Position numbers and translations under genes: made by a program. From Halorussus aquaticus (lineage in GTDB: Archaea > Halobacteriota > Halobacteria > Halobacteriales > Haladaptataceae), in assembly GCF_024218795.1 (NCBI RefSeq), contig NZ_CP100400.1, positions 1,922,001 to 1,986,000 of the forward strand: 64,000 nucleotides of DNA, given 5' to 3'. The notes under the pieces are model-generated. The model made no database searches. It worked only from the letters and a program-made list of their open reading frames with translations, and was not told where the DNA came from. Shown piece after piece: positions 36,646-45,494 of the stretch. Position 1 is the stretch's first letter, and each line of letters starts with the position of its first letter.

Positions 36646-38712
36646 TCACTCCGCCGCTTCGAGGTCGTCCAGCGCCTCGGGGTTCTCGATGGAGGACATG
36701 TCGCCCAAGTCCTCGCCGGTGTAGGTGGCCTCGATGGCGCGTCGGATAATCTTGCCCGACTGGGTCTTGGGGAACTCCGAGACGAACAGTACTTCGCGCG
36801 GCCGGAACGGCTTGCCGAGTTCGTCGCCGACCTGCTCGCGGAGTGCCTCGCGGAGGTCGTCGCTCGCCTCCACGCCGTCTTCGAGGACGACGTAGGCGAC
36901 CACGGCCTGCCCGGTGGTGTCGTCGGGGACGCCCACGGCGGCGGCCTGATTGACCGCGTCGTGGTCCATGAGCGCGCCCTCGACCTCCGCGGGACCGACC
37001 TTCCGGCCCGCCACGTTGATGGCGTCGTCGGCGCGGCCGTGGAGGAACCAGAAGCCGTCCTCGTCCTTCTGCGCCCAGTCGCCGTGGTCCCACAGCGGCG
37101 GGTCCTCGAACGTGGACCAGTACTCGTCGAGATAACGTTCGTCGCCCGACCAGAGGCTCTTGGTCATCGAGGGACAGGAGTCTCGCGCGACGAGGAACCC
37201 GCGCTCGTGGGTGTCGGCGATGGACTCGCCCTGCGAGTTCACGATGTCGATGTCCATCCCGAGACCGGGACCGCCGAGCGTGCAGGGCTTGAGCGACTGG
37301 ATGGGCATCGGCATGAGGAAGCAGCCCATGATCTCGGTGCCGCCCGAGATGTTGATGATGGGCGCTTCGCTCCCGCCGACCTTCTCGTAGAACCACTGCC
37401 AACTCTCGGGGTCCCACGGTTCGCCCGTCGAACCGAGCAGGCGGAGCGTCGAGAGGTCGTGCTTCTCGACGTGTTCGTCGCCGTACTTCCGCAGCGCGCG
37501 AATCGCCGTGGGTGAGATACCGAACGTCGAGATGCCGTGGCGGTCTATCATCTCCCAGAAGCGGTCGGGTTCGGGGTGGTCGGGCGCGCCCTCGTACATG
37601 AAGACGGTGCCGCCGAAGGCGTGGTTGCCGATGAGCGTCCACGGCCCCATCATCCACCCGATGTCGCTGACCCAGAAGAAGCGGTCCTCGGGCTTGTGGT
37701 CGAAGCCGAAGTAAATCTCCTTGGCGGCCTGCATCAGGGCACCGGCGTGGGTGTGGACGATGCCTTTCGGCTTGCCGGTGGTCCCCGAGGAGTACAGCAG
37801 CATCGACTCGTCGGAGGAGTCGAGCGACTTCGTCTCGTACTCGTCGGACTGGCTCTCGACGGCGTCGTCCCACCACTCGTCGCGGGAGTCTACCCACGGG
37901 ATAGCGGTCTCGTCGCCGCCTCGTTCGCGCGTTCCGAATCTATCGTAGACGATAGTGTGTTCGACGTGGCCCGCCTGTTCGATGGCCTCGTCGGCGGTGC
38001 CCTTCAGAGACACCTCGCTGCCCCGCCGGTAGAAGCCGTCGGCGGTGAACAGCACCGAACACTCGGGGTCCTCGATACGGGTCGCGGTGGCGTCCACGCC
38101 GAACCCGGAGAAGATGGGCACCGCGATAGCGCCGACCTTGAACGCGCCGTAGAGGATGGAGATGACCTCGGGCACCATCGGCATGTAGAGACCGACCGTG
38201 TCGCCCGCCCCGACGCCGCGCTCTTCGAGGGCGTTGGCGACCTTGTTGGACTGGCGGTGGAGTTCGTGGAAGGTAATCTCCCGGACCTCGCCGTCCTCGC
38301 CCTCCCAGAGGCAGGCGACCTTGTTCCGGGTCTCGCTGTCCGGCGCGGCGTGGCGGTCCACCACGTTGTGCGCGACGTTGAGTTCGCCGCCGGGGTACCA
38401 CTCCGAGAACTGCGGGCCCCCGCGGCTCGCGGTTTCACCGCTCGCGTTTTCCGGGGCGCTCCGCGCCCCGCTATCGTCCCGGACCCCGTCGTAGTCCTCG
38501 TAGAAGTCGATGCCGAGGTACTCGACCATCTCGTCCCAGAACCACTCCACGCCGGACTCCTCGACCCCCGACATCTCGGTGGTGGTCCGGTCTATCAACT
38601 CGTCGTAGTCCTCGATGCCGTACTCCTGCATGAACTGGTAGACGTTCGTCGATTCCACGAACTCCTCGCTGGGTTCGTGGACGACCTCGTCCACGTCTTC
38701 GAGCGTATCCAT
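36646..38712 (-). CDS. Acetyl-CoA synthetase-type AMP-forming ligase
   Basis: A 688-residue ANL enzyme that activates a short carboxylic acid with ATP and CoA. The ATP loop is YSSGTTGKPKGIVH, followed by INISGGTEIMG, the hinge region GRADDAINVAGRKVGPAEVE, and the Lys-bearing PKTQSGKIIRR. The N-terminal ACAS-type extension contains WYPGGELNVAHNVVDRH. Between about residues 80 and 98 there is an extra Gly/Ser/Glu-rich loop encoded by a palindromic repeat (38421-38474). The specificity among acetate, propionate or branched acids is unknown. The gene starts divergently from nothing nearby; the next gene is on the same strand. Confidence 0.85.
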   Translation of the reverse strand: MDTLEDVDEVVHEPSEEFVESTNVYQFMQEYGIEDYDELIDRTTTEMSGVEESGVEWFWDEMVEYLGIDFYEDYDGVRDDSGARSAPENASGETASRGGPQFSEWYPGGELNVAHNVVDRHAAPDSETRNKVACLWEGEDGEVREITFHELHRQSNKVANALEERGVGAGDTVGLYMPMVPEVISILYGAFKVGAIAVPIFSGFGVDATATRIEDPECSVLFTADGFYRRGSEVSLKGTADEAIEQAGHVEHTIVYDRFGTRERGGDETAIPWVDSRDEWWDDAVESQSDEYETKSLDSSDESMLLYSSGTTGKPKGIVHTHAGALMQAAKEIYFGFDHKPEDRFFWVSDIGWMMGPWTLIGNHAFGGTVFMYEGAPDHPEPDRFWEMIDRHGISTFGISPTAIRALRKYGDEHVEKHDLSTLRLLGSTGEPWDPESWQWFYEKVGGSEAPIINISGGTEIMGCFLMPMPIQSLKPCTLGGPGLGMDIDIVNSQGESIADTHERGFLVARDSCPSMTKSLWSGDERYLDEYWSTFEDPPLWDHGDWAQKDEDGFWFLHGRADDAINVAGRKVGPAEVEGALMDHDAVNQAAAVGVPDDTTGQAVVAYVVLEDGVEASDDLREALREQVGDELGKPFRPREVLFVSEFPKTQSGKIIRRAIEATYTGEDLGDMSSIENPEALDDLEAAE
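38421..38474 (-). repeat. In-frame palindromic insertion inside the acyl-CoA synthetase-type gene
   Basis: This stretch contains a 5-bp hairpin with TTC loop (38429-38441), a direct repeat GCTCGCG, and a 7-bp hairpin (GGGGCGC with GCGCCCC, 38453-38469). Its sequence order is the same as in the palindromic insertion at 13696-13740 in a YkgJ gene. On the coding strand it gives residues including RSAPENASGETAS between conserved parts of the enzyme. It is in frame, so the host gene stays intact. Confidence 0.6.
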
Positions 38713-38815
38713 GGTGTCCTCCGTGTGGCAAATGTTGCGGGGGTCCGCAAAGTAGTTTGCTTCCTCACCGCACCCTCGGGCGTCTGTTCGCTCCCGAGCG
38801 GAACTATCGCCGGAC

Positions 38816-39697
38816 CTAATCCCGCCGCGGGAGGAATCGGTCCAGCGCCGCCGCGACCGCTTCGGGGTCGTCCACGTCGTCGGGGTCCCGGCGTACGTCC
38901 CGGACTCCCCGAGGTGACCACCCCGAACGCCGGACGACGATGGCCGTCTCGGTCACGTCGTAGCTCTCGTAGGCCGACCACGGGCGCAACCGCTTGTGGA
39001 CCGGACTCCCGGTTACCAGTCCCGCCTTCGAGATCCGGACCTCGCGCTCGTTCGTCGCGCCGTAGAGTCCCGCCGCCATCGGGACGAGTATCTGGAACAG
39101 CCAGCGGAGCGGGTCGAAGTCGAAGTGTATCCCGACCCCGAAACCGAGTACACCGGCGACGAACAGGCCGCCCGCCGCCCGCTTCGCGCGCACTCTGTCG
39201 CGCTCCGGCGCGCGGGCGTCGAACTCGACCTCCGCCGGAGCGTCGCGGAGGACCGCCTTCACGTGTCGGTTGTGCGACGCCGCGACGACACCGATGCCGC
39301 CGACGAGACCGAACATCGCCGCGAGGGTTGCGACGAGACCCACCGGGCCGGGGAGGGTGCTACCGGTGAGGGCCGCGACGAGCGGCAACGCGAGGTACGC
39401 GAGAGGGACGACTATCGCGGCCCACACCCAGCGCGTCGCCCCGAGACGGACGGCCAGCGACTCTCGACGAGCGACACGTCCGACCGCCCCGGCCACGACG
39501 ACTGCGGTGCCGAGGAGGACGAAGAACAGGACGCCGGGTCCGGCCGCCGTCCGGAGCGCGACCCCGACGAGCACCGCCGGGGTGACCAGTGTCGCGGCGT
39601 AGAGACCGACTAGGAAGCCGAAGAATCCGTCTCTCGCGGGGGTCTCCGCTGACTCGTCGGCGGCGGTCGTGTCGCGGGGTGACGGGTCGGAGTTCAC
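38816..39697 (-). CDS. Membrane protein with C-terminal PH-like domain
   Basis: A 293-residue protein with a soluble N-terminus, about six hydrophobic segments (about 28-130 and 175-210) and a soluble C-terminal domain of about 75 residues (ISKAGLVTGSPVHKRLRPWSAYE) with PH-like strand order. The same layout appears in the protein at 8086-8877. No enzymatic motif is seen. It lies between the acyl-CoA synthetase gene and the CPBP protease gene on the same strand, with gaps near 100 and 40 bp. Confidence 0.6.
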   Translation of the reverse strand: MNSDPSPRDTTAADESAETPARDGFFGFLVGLYAATLVTPAVLVGVALRTAAGPGVLFFVLLGTAVVVAGAVGRVARRESLAVRLGATRWVWAAIVVPLAYLALPLVAALTGSTLPGPVGLVATLAAMFGLVGGIGVVAASHNRHVKAVLRDAPAEVEFDARAPERDRVRAKRAAGGLFVAGVLGFGVGIHFDFDPLRWLFQILVPMAAGLYGATNEREVRISKAGLVTGSPVHKRLRPWSAYESYDVTETAIVVRRSGWSPRGVRDVRRDPDDVDDPEAVAAALDRFLPRRD

Positions 39698-39736
39698 TGT
39701 CGGTTCGAGCTACTTCCGGAACTGGTAAAATTGTTC

Positions 39737-40732
39737 TCACGTCCACTCGACGCCGAGACCTTCGTGGACGACGAACTCCAGCGCGTTGACGAGGTAGTGG
39801 GCGACGACGACGACCAGCAGACTCCCCGAGAGCACGAACGCGGCCGCCAGCGCGAACCCGAGGAGTCCGGTGACTGCGACCCCGCCGGGTCCCTGTGCGC
39901 CGTGACCGACGGCGAACGCCGCCGTCGAGAACGCCGCGAGCAACCACGGCGAGACACCGAACCCCGTGGCGAACGCGCCGACGAGCGCCGCGCGGAACAG
40001 CAGTTCCTCGAAACCCGCGATGACGGGGAGGACGACCACCAGCAGCACCGCCCACCCGCCGAGCGTGTCGGGCGCGAGCGCCTCCCGGAGACCCTCGGAG
40101 TAGTCGACGCCCGCGGCGTCCGCGACGGTCGTACTCAGTTCGTTGGCGGCGTACAGCGCGACGCCGACCGCCGCCCCGACCCCGACGGCGGGGAGACCGA
40201 CGCTCCACGGGTCGCCGAGGCGGACGCCGAGCGCGGCGAGGGGAACGTCGGCGAGCCACGCCGCGGCGACGATTGCCGCACCGAGCAGTCCTTGGCTGAA
40301 CGCGACGTTCGCCAACAGTGCGCTGGTCGAGACGTTCACGTCGTCCTGCGCGCCGCCCGCCCGCTCCTCGGACACTGCCTCGGGAGGAGAATCCTCGGTC
40401 GTCGGTTCTCGCGCTCGCCGGGCGTCGGCTTCGGCCCGGTTCTCGCCCCACGGCGAGTCTTCGCCGCTCCGACCGGTCTCGTCGCTCCACGGGTCCGACT
40501 CGTCGCCGAGGATTCTGCGCTCGTGTCGTTTCTTCCCGGTGTCGGCGTGTTGCTCGATGCGGGCCGCGCCGGTCGCGGGAACGCGAGACTCCGCCTCGTC
40601 GGTTGCAGGTCGGTCGTCGGCCGTTTCGGGGTCCTCGAACATCGCTTGCGAGGCCCGCGCGAGGACGATGAGCAGTCCGAGGACGAACATCGTGACGGCG
40701 GCGAACGACGGGTACTTCGGCGCTGGCGGCAT
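39737..40732 (-). CDS. CPBP-family intramembrane metalloprotease
   Basis: A 331-residue integral membrane protein. The CPBP (Abi) signatures are present: EELLFRAAL (Glu-Glu-xxx-Arg), FAVGHG, and a C-terminal HYLVNALEF. The family includes CAAX-processing and bacteriocin-immunity proteases. About 80 residues of an acidic, low-complexity segment (about residues 35-120) separate the first membrane helix from the rest, a haloarchaeal feature. The start MPPAPKYPS at 40732 is chosen over an in-frame basic leader. Substrate unknown. Confidence 0.8.
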   Translation of the reverse strand: MPPAPKYPSFAAVTMFVLGLLIVLARASQAMFEDPETADDRPATDEAESRVPATGAARIEQHADTGKKRHERRILGDESDPWSDETGRSGEDSPWGENRAEADARRAREPTTEDSPPEAVSEERAGGAQDDVNVSTSALLANVAFSQGLLGAAIVAAAWLADVPLAALGVRLGDPWSVGLPAVGVGAAVGVALYAANELSTTVADAAGVDYSEGLREALAPDTLGGWAVLLVVVLPVIAGFEELLFRAALVGAFATGFGVSPWLLAAFSTAAFAVGHGAQGPGGVAVTGLLGFALAAAFVLSGSLLVVVVAHYLVNALEFVVHEGLGVEWT

Positions 40733-40970
40733 CGGTCGAACGTACGAAGTCCGGGGACAAAAATCGGTGGCCTGTCGCGGGGTGACCACGGAGCGCCGAG
40801 GCGAACTCGCTCGGGTCGAGACACGCCACCAGTTGGTCGCGCTTTTCGGTATAAACTCTCGGCGGCTCGATACATCGGTCGCTGTCCGGAGAGTAGTCTA
40901 CGCTACTCTGGAACGGAACTCGACTCGAAGAACCGGAACTGTCGTCGAAGGCGCTCGAAAGAGCGTGGCT

Positions 40971-42137
40971 TCAGAGGCTGTTCTTTATCTTCTCGAAGAA
41001 GCCCTCGTCCACGCTGACCTCCTCGCCACCGGCCTCGGCGAACTGCTCCAGCGCCTCCTCCTGCTCCTGATTGAGGTCGGAGGGCGTCACGACCTGCACT
41101 TGGACGTAGAGGTCGCCCTGCCCCCGCCGCCGCAGGCGCGGCATTCCTTTGTCCTTCAGGCGGAAGGTTTCGCCGCTCTGGGTTCCGGCGGGCACGTCCA
41201 TCTCGACGGTCCCGTCGAGGGTCGGAACCTCGACGGTGTCGCCGAACGTCGCCTGCGGGAACGAGATGGGTTCCTGCCGGTGGAGGTCGTCGCCGTCGCG
41301 CTCGAAGTCGGGGTGGTCCTCGACTTCGACTTCGATGAGCAGGTCGCCGTTCGGCCCGCCGTTCGGGCCGGGCGCGCCCTCGCCTTCCATCTGGAGGCTC
41401 TGGCCCGACTGGATACCGGCGGGGACTTCGACCGAGAGGGTGGCCTCCCGCCGGACCGTGCCGTCGCCGCCGCAGGTCGAACACGTCTCGGCGTAGATTT
41501 CGCCCTCGCCGCCGCAGTGGCGACAGGTCTGGGTCTGCTGGACGCGGCCGAGCGGGGTCTGCTGGACCTGCGTGACCTGTCCGCGGCCATTACACTCCTC
41601 ACAGGTGTGTGAGTCGGTTCCCGGCGGGTGCCCCTCGCCGTCGCAGTCGTCACAGCGCTCGGGCCGCCGGACGCTGACCTGCTTCTGGACGCCCTCGTAG
41701 GCGTCTTCGAGGTCGATGGTCAGGCGCGTCCGGAGGTCCTGTCCCTTCTGTGGCCGGTTGGACTGGCGGCCGCGACCGCCGCCGCCGAAGAACTGCTCGA
41801 AGATGTCGCCCATGCCGCCTTGACCGCCCATTCCACCGCCGAACGGGCCGCCGCCGCCCATACCGCCGCGGCCAGCGCCGCCAGCGCCGCCGTCGAAGCC
41901 GCCGCGCTTCTCGGCCTGCTCGAAGCGCTCGTGGCCCATCTGGTCGTAGGCTTGGCGCTTCTCCTCGTCGGTCAACACTTCCTTCGCCTTCTGGAGCTTC
42001 TTGAACTTCTCTTCGGCGTTCGGGTCGTCGCTCACGTCGGGGTGGTAGTCGGTCGCCTTGTCGCGGTAAGCCGATTTTATCTCGTCCTCGTCGGCGTCCC
42101 GACTCACGCCGAGTATGTCGTAGAAATCCTCGCTCAT
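40971..42137 (-). CDS. dnaJ: Chaperone protein DnaJ
   Basis: A 388-residue type I Hsp40. The J domain (residues 1-70) has the HPD motif at 32-34, then a Gly/Phe-rich region with many GG and MGG repeats (about 75-125). A zinc-finger domain with four CxxCxGxG repeats follows (CDDCDGEG, CEECNGRG, CRHCGGEG, CSTCGGDG). The C-terminal peptide-binding domain is intact, with a EVSVDEGFFEKIKNSL end. It delivers unfolded proteins to DnaK and stimulates its ATPase. The neighbouring dnaK and grpE are on the same strand upstream, but two secreted-peptide genes on the plus strand intervene. Confidence 0.96.
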   Translation of the reverse strand: MSEDFYDILGVSRDADEDEIKSAYRDKATDYHPDVSDDPNAEEKFKKLQKAKEVLTDEEKRQAYDQMGHERFEQAEKRGGFDGGAGGAGRGGMGGGGPFGGGMGGQGGMGDIFEQFFGGGGRGRQSNRPQKGQDLRTRLTIDLEDAYEGVQKQVSVRRPERCDDCDGEGHPPGTDSHTCEECNGRGQVTQVQQTPLGRVQQTQTCRHCGGEGEIYAETCSTCGGDGTVRREATLSVEVPAGIQSGQSLQMEGEGAPGPNGGPNGDLLIEVEVEDHPDFERDGDDLHRQEPISFPQATFGDTVEVPTLDGTVEMDVPAGTQSGETFRLKDKGMPRLRRRGQGDLYVQVQVVTPSDLNQEQEEALEQFAEAGGEEVSVDEGFFEKIKNSL

Positions 42138-42281
42138 TCGTTATCCGTTGATATGCGACTGACCCACTTTAAAAACGCGGGTTAGACCGACAGCGAGTCC
42201 CTCGGTCGGCGGGGAGGCCACCGTCGTCGGCGTGTCCGCCGCAACCGCCGACACTATATGTTGCAAATAATTAGGCACATA

Positions 42282-42290
42282 TTATAAATA
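42282..42290 (+). promoter_or_regulatory. TATA box for the cysteine-rich Tat peptide gene
   Basis: TTATAAATA, 26-34 nt upstream of the ATG at 42316, within a 60-bp AT-rich stretch unlike the rest of the window. The element matches the TTTATAAAT box at 43145-43153 in front of the second small secreted peptide gene, sharing eight bases. Both boxes look like strong promoters. Confidence 0.6.
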
Positions 42291-42315
42291 TTTTAAAGAT
42301 AACAATTTTCGTGCA

Positions 42316-42918
42316 ATGTCATCAGATGCTCCACCGAGCAAGCAATCGCTGCTCGAACGCGCGACGTTCGGAAACGTAACCGAGACCTCGGCGTCCCGCC
42401 GAAGCGTCGTCGGCGGTGTCTTGGCCGCCGTCGGTTCGATAGTCGGGGTCTCCGGTCTCGCTGGCGCGAGCGAGAGAGGCCCATCGACCGACGTCTCCCG
42501 CATGCAGGAACGCGCCGTCACCGCACAGTATCGCTCGCCGGAGGCAGTCCGAGACGCGTTCCGCGACCACGAGGACCTGCTGGCAGAAGTCGCCGCCGAC
42601 GGGTACCTCGATAGCCACTCGGCCGCGGACCTCGACCTCGCGGAACTGGAGGACCCGGCCGCTGGCGACACTCTCGACGGCGTCAAGTTCACTGCCCGAC
42701 GAATCGACGGCGCGGTTCGGCCCGAAATCGTACTCGTGCGCGATTACGGTGACGAAGTGCTGAACGTCGGACTCTTCCCCGAAAGCGGTGAGCGGTTCTA
42801 CACCGTCAACGACACCGACGGACCGACGACCGACGACCACTACGACTGTCCGAGCGGAACGACGTGCTGTGGGTGCTGTCAGCCCGACGGCTGTCACTTC
42901 TGTTGCGTCTGCTGTTAG
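42316..42918 (+). CDS. Tat-exported protein with cysteine-rich C-terminus
   Basis: A 200-residue protein. The N-terminus has a twin-arginine signal ASRRSVVGGVLAAVGSIVG (about residues 26-44). The middle is acidic, with a domain at about 60-175 of unknown fold and VRDYGDEVLNVGLFPESGERFYTV near the end. The last 23 residues hold ten cysteines in a cluster (pairs CC at three to four places, with Gly, Pro and His). This is very rare for haloarchaeal proteins and suggests a disulfide-rich or metal-binding mature peptide. The gene has its own AT-rich promoter and a 3' hairpin. Function, perhaps a secreted peptide or halocin-like, is inference. Confidence 0.65.
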   Translation: MSSDAPPSKQSLLERATFGNVTETSASRRSVVGGVLAAVGSIVGVSGLAGASERGPSTDVSRMQERAVTAQYRSPEAVRDAFRDHEDLLAEVAADGYLDSHSAADLDLAELEDPAAGDTLDGVKFTARRIDGAVRPEIVLVRDYGDEVLNVGLFPESGERFYTVNDTDGPTTDDHYDCPSGTTCCGCCQPDGCHFCCVCC

Positions 42919-42927
42919 AACAGTGTC

Positions 42928-42949
42928 GTCCCCGAGAGTACTCGGGGAC
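42928..42949 (+). terminator. Hairpin after the cysteine-rich peptide gene
   Basis: A perfect 9-bp stem GTCCCCGAG / CTCGGGGAC with a 4-base loop begins nine bases after the stop at 42918. There is no strong T tract, so it may act as a transcript-stabilising 3' structure rather than a terminator. It isolates the gene from what follows. Confidence 0.45.
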
Positions 42950-42965
42950 CGCGAACCCCACTCGT

Positions 42966-43001
42966 CGCTTCTCCTCGCCGGTCAGCACTTCCTTTGCCTT
43001 C
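42966..43001 (-). pseudogene. Decayed fragment of dnaJ (J-domain region)
   Basis: The 36-bp segment matches dnaJ 41956-41991 on the same strand in 33 of 36 positions. On the minus strand it reads KAKEVLT-x-EEKR, close to dnaJ's KAKEVLTDEEKR in the J domain. The surrounding frame has no start or J domain, so it is a remnant, not a gene. It lies between the cysteine-rich peptide gene and the second peptide gene, about one kb from dnaJ, which suggests a past local duplication or insertion. Confidence 0.75.
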
Positions 43002-43144
43002 GTAATCGGGTCTGCCACTTGAGGGGACCGGGTTCCTACGAACCCGACGCGAAGCGAGCGAATCGCGCGTGCGTCGCTTATTCTGGGTCGAACCTCGTAT
43101 CTGTCCGCTCGACCGAGGGCGTTCACGTTTTCGTGTAAGTAAAA

Positions 43145-43153
43145 TTTATAAAT
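43145..43153 (+). promoter_or_regulatory. TATA box for the small secreted peptide gene
   Basis: TTTATAAAT lies 33-41 nt upstream of the ATG at 43186, inside an AT-rich stretch. A GGTGAG at about 43171-43176 is nine bases before the ATG. Both the box and its AT-rich context resemble the promoter of the cysteine-rich peptide gene at 42316, suggesting shared regulation. Confidence 0.55.
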
Positions 43154-43185
43154 CTAGAACAAAAATTACTGGTGAGTGGTAGACA

Positions 43186-43398
43186 ATGGATATCAAACGA
43201 CTCGCTATCACGCTCGTACTCGCACTGTGCCTCGTCACCGCCGGTAGTGGCGGCGTCTCCGCCGCTGACGTCGGCACCGACGACTGCATGCCCGCGCAAG
43301 GCAGTTCCGTCACTACGCAATCCGACGTAGGGACGCAGGGCTGTACTGCACCCATCTGCGGAAGTTGGTGTTACGACTCGGTCGCCGCCGAGCCGTAA
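43186..43398 (+). CDS. Small secreted peptide with Sec signal and four cysteines
   Basis: A 70-residue precursor. Residues 1-26 form a classic Sec signal (basic start, hydrophobic core LAITLVLALCLVTAG, small residues, cleavage after VSA). The mature part is about 44 residues with four cysteines, one after DD and three in the C-terminal QGCTAPICGSWCYD segment, likely paired as disulfides. No known family was recognised. Its promoter and location match the cysteine-rich Tat peptide gene upstream. A secreted signalling, antimicrobial or binding peptide is possible, but this is inference. Confidence 0.6.
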   Translation: MDIKRLAITLVLALCLVTAGSGGVSAADVGTDDCMPAQGSSVTTQSDVGTQGCTAPICGSWCYDSVAAEP

Positions 43399-43580
43399 TC
43401 GCGCGATAGAGAACGCTCTTTTCGTCCGCTCGGTAGCGTCGCTCTGCCCCGGAGAACGCTGGCCGGAGTACAGCCGAGACGAACCGATAACGGGGCGACC
43501 ATCCGAGTCGTCGCGACCGCACAGAACGCGAGAAAACGAAAGTCCGCAGGAGTCGTCTCAGTGAGACTCGTCGTTGGTCG

Positions 43581-45494
43581 CTACTGTTCGCCTTCCTCGT
43601 CGTCGTCCACGTCCTCGAAGTCGGCGTCGACGTACTCCTCGTCGTCGCCAGCGCCAGCACCGCCGGGTCCGGCCTGACCGCCCATGCCGCCCGGTCCAGC
43701 GCCTGCTGCGCCGCCGGGACCTGCGCCCGCACCGCCAGCACCGGCTTGGGCCTGCTGCTGGTACATCTGCTTGCCGATCTCCTGCAGCGCGTCGCTCAGG
43801 CTCTCGGTCGCGTCTTCGAGGTCCTCCTTCGTGGCGTCCTCGTCTCCGAGGACCTCCTGCACGCTCTCGATTTCCGTCTCGATGTCCTCGCGGAGGTCGT
43901 CGTCTACGTTCTCCTCGTTCTCGTCGAGCAGGGTCTCGGCGCGCTGGACCGCGCTCTCGGCCTCGTTGCGGGCCTCGATGCGCTCGCGGCGCTGTTGGTC
44001 CTCCTCTTCGTGTTTCTCGGCTTCTTCCTGCATCTGCTCGATCTGCTCGTCGGAGAGACCCGCGCCGCCCTCGATGGTGATCTCCTCGGAGTTACCCGAG
44101 CCCTGGTCCTCGGCCGTAACGTTGACAATGCCGTTCTCGTCGATGTTGAATCCGACCTCGATTTGGGGCGTTCCGGCCGGAGCAGGCGGGATGCCCGTCA
44201 GTTGGAACTCGCCGAGCAGTTCGTTCTCCTCGGCGATTTCGCGCTCGCCCTGGAAGACACGAACCTGCACGGAGGTCTGGTTGTCCGCGGCCGTGGTGAA
44301 CACCTTCGACTCCTCGGTCGGAATCGTGGTGTTCTTGTCGATGAGACGCTCGAAGAGACCGCCCTTGACCTCGATACCGAGCGAGAGCGGCGTCACGTCG
44401 AGCAGGACGATGTCGTCCACGTCGCCCGAGAGGACCCCGCCCTGAATCGCCGCGCCGAGCGCGACGGCCTCGTCGGGGTTGACGTTCTTCTTCGGCTCTT
44501 GGCCGGTCATCTCCTCGACCTGCTCTTGGACCTGTGGCATCCGGGTCGAACCGCCGACCAAGATGACCTCGTCGATGTCGCTCTTCGAGTAGCCCGCGTC
44601 TTCGAGCGCCTGCTCCGTCGGGCCGACGGTGCGCTCGATGAGGTCCGAGGTCAGACTCTCGAACTTCGCGCGAGTGATGCTGTCTTCGAGGTGGACCGGA
44701 CCGGAGTCGGTCGCCGTGACGAACGGGAGGTTGATGTCGGCCTCCTTCCGAGAGGAGAGTTCGATTTTGGCCTCTTCGGCCGCGTCCTTCAGGCGCTGGA
44801 GGGCCTGTCGGTCCTCGCGGAGGTCGATGCCGTGGTCGTTCTCGAACTCGTCGGCGAGGTAGTCGATGATGGCCTCGTCCCAGTCGTCGCCGCCGAGGTC
44901 GTTGTCACCGTTGGTGGCGACGACCTCGTAGACGCCGCCGCCGAGGTCAAGGATGGACACGTCGAAGGTGCCGCCCCCGAGGTCGTAGACGAGGACGGTC
45001 TGGTCGGACTCGTCGTCCAGTCCGTACGCCATCGACGCGGCGGTCGGTTCGTTGACGATGCGTTCGACCTCGAACCCGGCGATCTCGCCGGCGTCCTTGG
45101 TCGCCTGACGCTGCTTGTCGTTGAAGTAGGCGGGGACCGTGATGACCGCCTTCTCGACGTCGTCGCCGAGGTACTCCTCGGCGTCGCGCTTTATCTTCTG
45201 GAGGATCATCGCCGAGATCTGCTCGGGAGTGTAGTCCTCCCCGTCTATCTCGACGGTGTAATCCTCCTCGCCCATGTGACGCTTGATGGACTGAATCGTG
45301 CGTTCGGGATTCTGAACCGCCTGGTTCTTGGCGGGTTTCCCGACGAGGCGCTCGCCGTCGTCGAAGGCGACGACCGAGGGCGTGGTGCGGTCGCCCTCGC
45401 TGTTGACGATAATCTCCGGGTCGCCGCCCTCCATGACCGCGAACGCGCTGTTCGTGGTGCCGAGGTCGATGCCCAGAATCTTGTTGCTCGCCAT
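43581..45494 (-). CDS. dnaK: Chaperone protein DnaK (Hsp70)
   Basis: A 637-residue Hsp70. The ATPase domain opens [18 protein letters not shown] (phosphate 1), and [34 protein letters not shown] and [11 protein letters not shown] follow. The substrate domain begins near [14 protein letters not shown]. The lid ends in a Gly/Ala-rich then acidic tail, which is a normal feature. It holds unfolded proteins in a cycle with DnaJ and GrpE. grpE is upstream on the same strand. It has a proximal CTTAAAC box (about 28-34 nt from the ATG) and a more distant TATATAAG at 45616-45624. Confidence 0.97.
   Translation of the reverse strand: MASNKILGIDLGTTNSAFAVMEGGDPEIIVNSEGDRTTPSVVAFDDGERLVGKPAKNQAVQNPERTIQSIKRHMGEEDYTVEIDGEDYTPEQISAMILQKIKRDAEEYLGDDVEKAVITVPAYFNDKQRQATKDAGEIAGFEVERIVNEPTAASMAYGLDDESDQTVLVYDLGGGTFDVSILDLGGGVYEVVATNGDNDLGGDDWDEAIIDYLADEFENDHGIDLREDRQALQRLKDAAEEAKIELSSRKEADINLPFVTATDSGPVHLEDSITRAKFESLTSDLIERTVGPTEQALEDAGYSKSDIDEVILVGGSTRMPQVQEQVEEMTGQEPKKNVNPDEAVALGAAIQGGVLSGDVDDIVLLDVTPLSLGIEVKGGLFERLIDKNTTIPTEESKVFTTAADNQTSVQVRVFQGEREIAEENELLGEFQLTGIPPAPAGTPQIEVGFNIDENGIVNVTAEDQGSGNSEEITIEGGAGLSDEQIEQMQEEAEKHEEEDQQRRERIEARNEAESAVQRAETLLDENEENVDDDLREDIETEIESVQEVLGDEDATKEDLEDATESLSDALQEIGKQMYQQQAQAGAGGAGAGPGGAAGAGPGGMGGQAGPGGAGAGDDEEYVDADFEDVDDDEEGEQ

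Noticed and set aside
41750..41900. Tandem-like GGM/GG repeats in dnaJ
   Set aside because: They are the normal Gly-rich linker of type I DnaJ, not a mobile or CRISPR-like repeat.
43684..43760. Gly/Ala/Pro repeats at the end of dnaK
   Set aside because: Usual flexible C-terminal tail of haloarchaeal DnaK, with no evidence of a separate element.
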